Shown here: positions 5,795 to 6,532 of the stretch, piece by piece | Numbering within the stretch: position 1 is the stretch's first letter | How the letters are laid out: each line of letters begins with the position of its first letter | Origin: Dysgonamonadaceae bacterium | Lineage (GTDB): Bacteria > Bacteroidota > Bacteroidia > Bacteroidales > Azobacteroidaceae | Direction: 5' to 3' | NCBI GenBank assembly: GCA_031284225.1 | Contig: JAITAH010000142.1 | Location: 1-6,532 of the forward strand | DNA length: 6,532 nt | Notes under the pieces: model-generated | Seen by the model: only the letters and a program-made list of their open reading frames with translations | Told to the model about the DNA's origin: nothing | The model's database searches: none | Position numbers and translations under genes: made by a program

Positions 5795-6212
5795 TATCCT
5801 TGTCGAAAGAGGGGTCATGTTTAGGGTCGAAATCGCGGTGGTCGTAGAAATCCCGTTTTCTGTCAAAACAGTCATGATAGCGGGTGCGCCAATGTTCTTT
5901 CATTTGTTCTTTACGCTTCAAAAAAAACTCTTCCTGCTGTTCGGGCGACATATTCATCCACTTTTCGTAGATCGGATTGCCATGATGCCGCATCTGTCCC
6001 TTCCGCATCCAATGTTTACCGAACCGTCCGAAAAGGATACGGCTGAGCGCCAGCAAGCCCAAGGCCTGCCAAAAATTAATGACCTTTCCTCCGAAAATAT
6101 CCGGAATCAGCCAATTCCACAACAACATGAAAACGACGCTGAAAATAGCGATAATCGCCGGGCAGATGACTACGTGCATTAAAAAATGCTTCACATTTTG
6201 TTTTGTTTTCAT
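5787..6212 (-). CDS. Two-helix membrane protein with charged Asp/His-rich tail
   Basis: A 141-residue protein I cannot assign to a named family. Two hydrophobic spans near 11-37 and 46-64 form a hairpin. The basic stretch just after (KHWMRKGQMRHH) suggests both ends face the cytoplasm. The tail has a helical part (about 80-112, SPEQQEEFFLKRKEQMKEHW), loosely like the Q-rich helices of Spy/CpxP-type proteins. It ends in a strongly acidic segment (113-141) with nine Asp and three His in HD/DH-type pairs and one Cys. The gene overlaps the sigma factor start by 8 bases, so the two are translationally coupled. It may be a membrane tether or regulator of that sigma factor, or its metal- or stress-related sensor; this rests on context only. 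Confidence 0.85.
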   Translation of the reverse strand: MKTKQNVKHFLMHVVICPAIIAIFSVVFMLLWNWLIPDIFGGKVINFWQALGLLALSRILFGRFGKHWMRKGQMRHHGNPIYEKWMNMSPEQQEEFFLKRKEQMKEHWRTRYHDCFDRKRDFYDHRDFDPKHDPSFDKDNE

Positions 6213-6276
6213 ACTTTATTAATATTTACTTCTATTTATATAGACAGTTGAGGCGGATAAATATTTTACGAAAGTA

Positions 6277-6284
6277 CAAAATTA
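6277..6284 (-). promoter_or_regulatory. Promoter (-7 element) of the membrane protein / sigma operon
   Basis: Reading the minus strand, TAATTTTG (6284 to 6277) fits TAnnTTTG. It would give a leader of about 60 bases to the ATG at 6212. The -33 region is poor: no clean TTTG lies at the expected distance. A weak -33 is compatible with a regulated promoter. Confidence 0.45.
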
Positions 6285-6336
6285 TTAGGAAATCATAAAA
6301 ACATATCCATTCAGGGAAAGCATTTTGGAAAAGAAG

Positions 6337-6361
6337 AGTACAAGGTTAATTTTCGTGTACT
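6337..6361. repeat. Inverted repeat AGTACA-N13-TGTACT
   Basis: AGTACA (6337-6342) and TGTACT (6356-6361) are perfect 6-bp arms 13 bases apart, in the gap between tmRNA and the sigma operon, about 55-75 bases upstream of the -7 element. It could be a protein-binding site or part of the tmRNA 3' flank. It does not match the ACTTTG-N5-CAAAGT element. Confidence 0.3.
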
Positions 6362-6365
6362 TATT

Positions 6366-6389
6366 TCATAAAACATTGATAAATAATGT
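6366..6389 (-). terminator. Weak terminator-like hairpin after tmRNA
   Basis: On the minus strand ACATT (6389 to 6385) pairs with AATGT (6377 to 6373) around a 7-base loop and is followed by TTTATG. It begins seven bases after the mature tmRNA end, where a terminator is expected. The stem is AT-rich and the T run is short. Confidence 0.3.
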
Positions 6390-6395
6390 CTATTG

Positions 6396-6532
6396 TGGAG
6401 ATGGAGGGACTCGAACCTTCGTCCAAACGAGGAATTAATTTGCTTTCTACATGCTTAGCTTCCTTTCGGTTTTCGACTCAACCTCCGGCAGAAGCTACCT
6501 GTTTGTTGAACTTAGTTCCTTTATTTCATCCG
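6396..6532 (-). ncRNA. ssrA: tmRNA (transfer-messenger RNA), 3' part
   Basis: The minus strand ends with a tRNA-like 3' half: the segment TTCCTCGTTTGGACGA, the T loop GTTCGAG, and an acceptor strand CATCTCC plus discriminator A at 6396. Upstream, AAGCATGTAGAAAGC is a conserved Bacteroides tmRNA segment. A pseudoknot is visible: stem TAGCTTC / GAAGCTA (6491-6497 with 6456-6462), whose loop GTTGA (6478-6482 complement) pairs with TCAAC (6505-6509 complement). tmRNA with SmpB rescues stalled ribosomes and tags nascent proteins. The 5' acceptor strand and tag-coding frame lie beyond 6532. The genomic sequence after the discriminator is CAA, so the 3' CCA is not encoded and must be added. Confidence 0.95.

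Noticed and set aside
5795..5875. Longer N-terminus for the sigma factor starting at 5875
   Set aside because: The extra 27 residues are Thr/Ser-rich, come from the neighbour's coding sequence in another phase, and do not belong to a sigma2 domain; the ATG at 5792-5794 gives a normal-length protein.
5817..6182. 121-codon plus-strand frame opposite the two-helix membrane protein
   Set aside because: The minus-strand gene has coherent membrane spans, a promoter and coupling to the sigma factor; the plus-strand frame is its antisense shadow.

Overview
The window looks like a chromosomal segment from a Bacteroidetes bacterium, most likely order Bacteroidales. Four things point there. Several promoters carry the Bacteroidetes -7 motif TAnnTTTG. 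Translation starts have A-rich leaders instead of clear Shine-Dalgarno sites. The amidase has the SPOR-like tail common in this phylum. The 3' end of the tmRNA closely resembles Bacteroides tmRNA. Base composition is moderate, with AT-rich intergenic regions. I see no insertion sequence, integrase, CRISPR array or phage gene.

Layout. Positions 1-335 hold no gene I can name. They contain a set of nested inverted repeats and interrupted minus-strand reading frames running off the left edge. Positions 336-2620 form a plus-strand module: a six-helix membrane protein, a small winged-helix regulator overlapping it by ATGA, and a CreD-family inner-membrane protein with its own upstream region. The upstream regions of the first gene and of creD share one composite element, ACTTTG-N5-CAAAGTACTT, with identical spacing. 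This is a strong candidate operator for the winged-helix protein encoded between them.

Positions 2660-4676 are a convergent minus-strand pair: a secreted zinc N-acetylmuramoyl-L-alanine amidase (TTG start), then an MCE/MlaD-like anchored lipid-transport protein 4 bases downstream. Both act on the envelope. Upstream of them, at 4722-4832, is a probable 36-residue peptide resembling a loose class of short Bacteroidales proteins. Positions 4833-5221 are gene-poor, with several hairpins, one a plausible terminator.

Positions 5222-6212 are a second minus-strand pair. A two-helix membrane protein with a long charged Asp/His-rich tail comes first, followed by an ECF-like sigma factor that starts inside the end of the first gene. 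The right edge (6396-6532) is the 3' part of tmRNA (ssrA) on the minus strand; its 5' part and tag reading frame lie outside the window.

Most of this is conserved envelope and housekeeping content. The best leads are the duplicated operator around the regulator/CreD module, the unexplained structured segment at the left edge, the 36-residue peptide, and the sigma factor with its unusual membrane partner.
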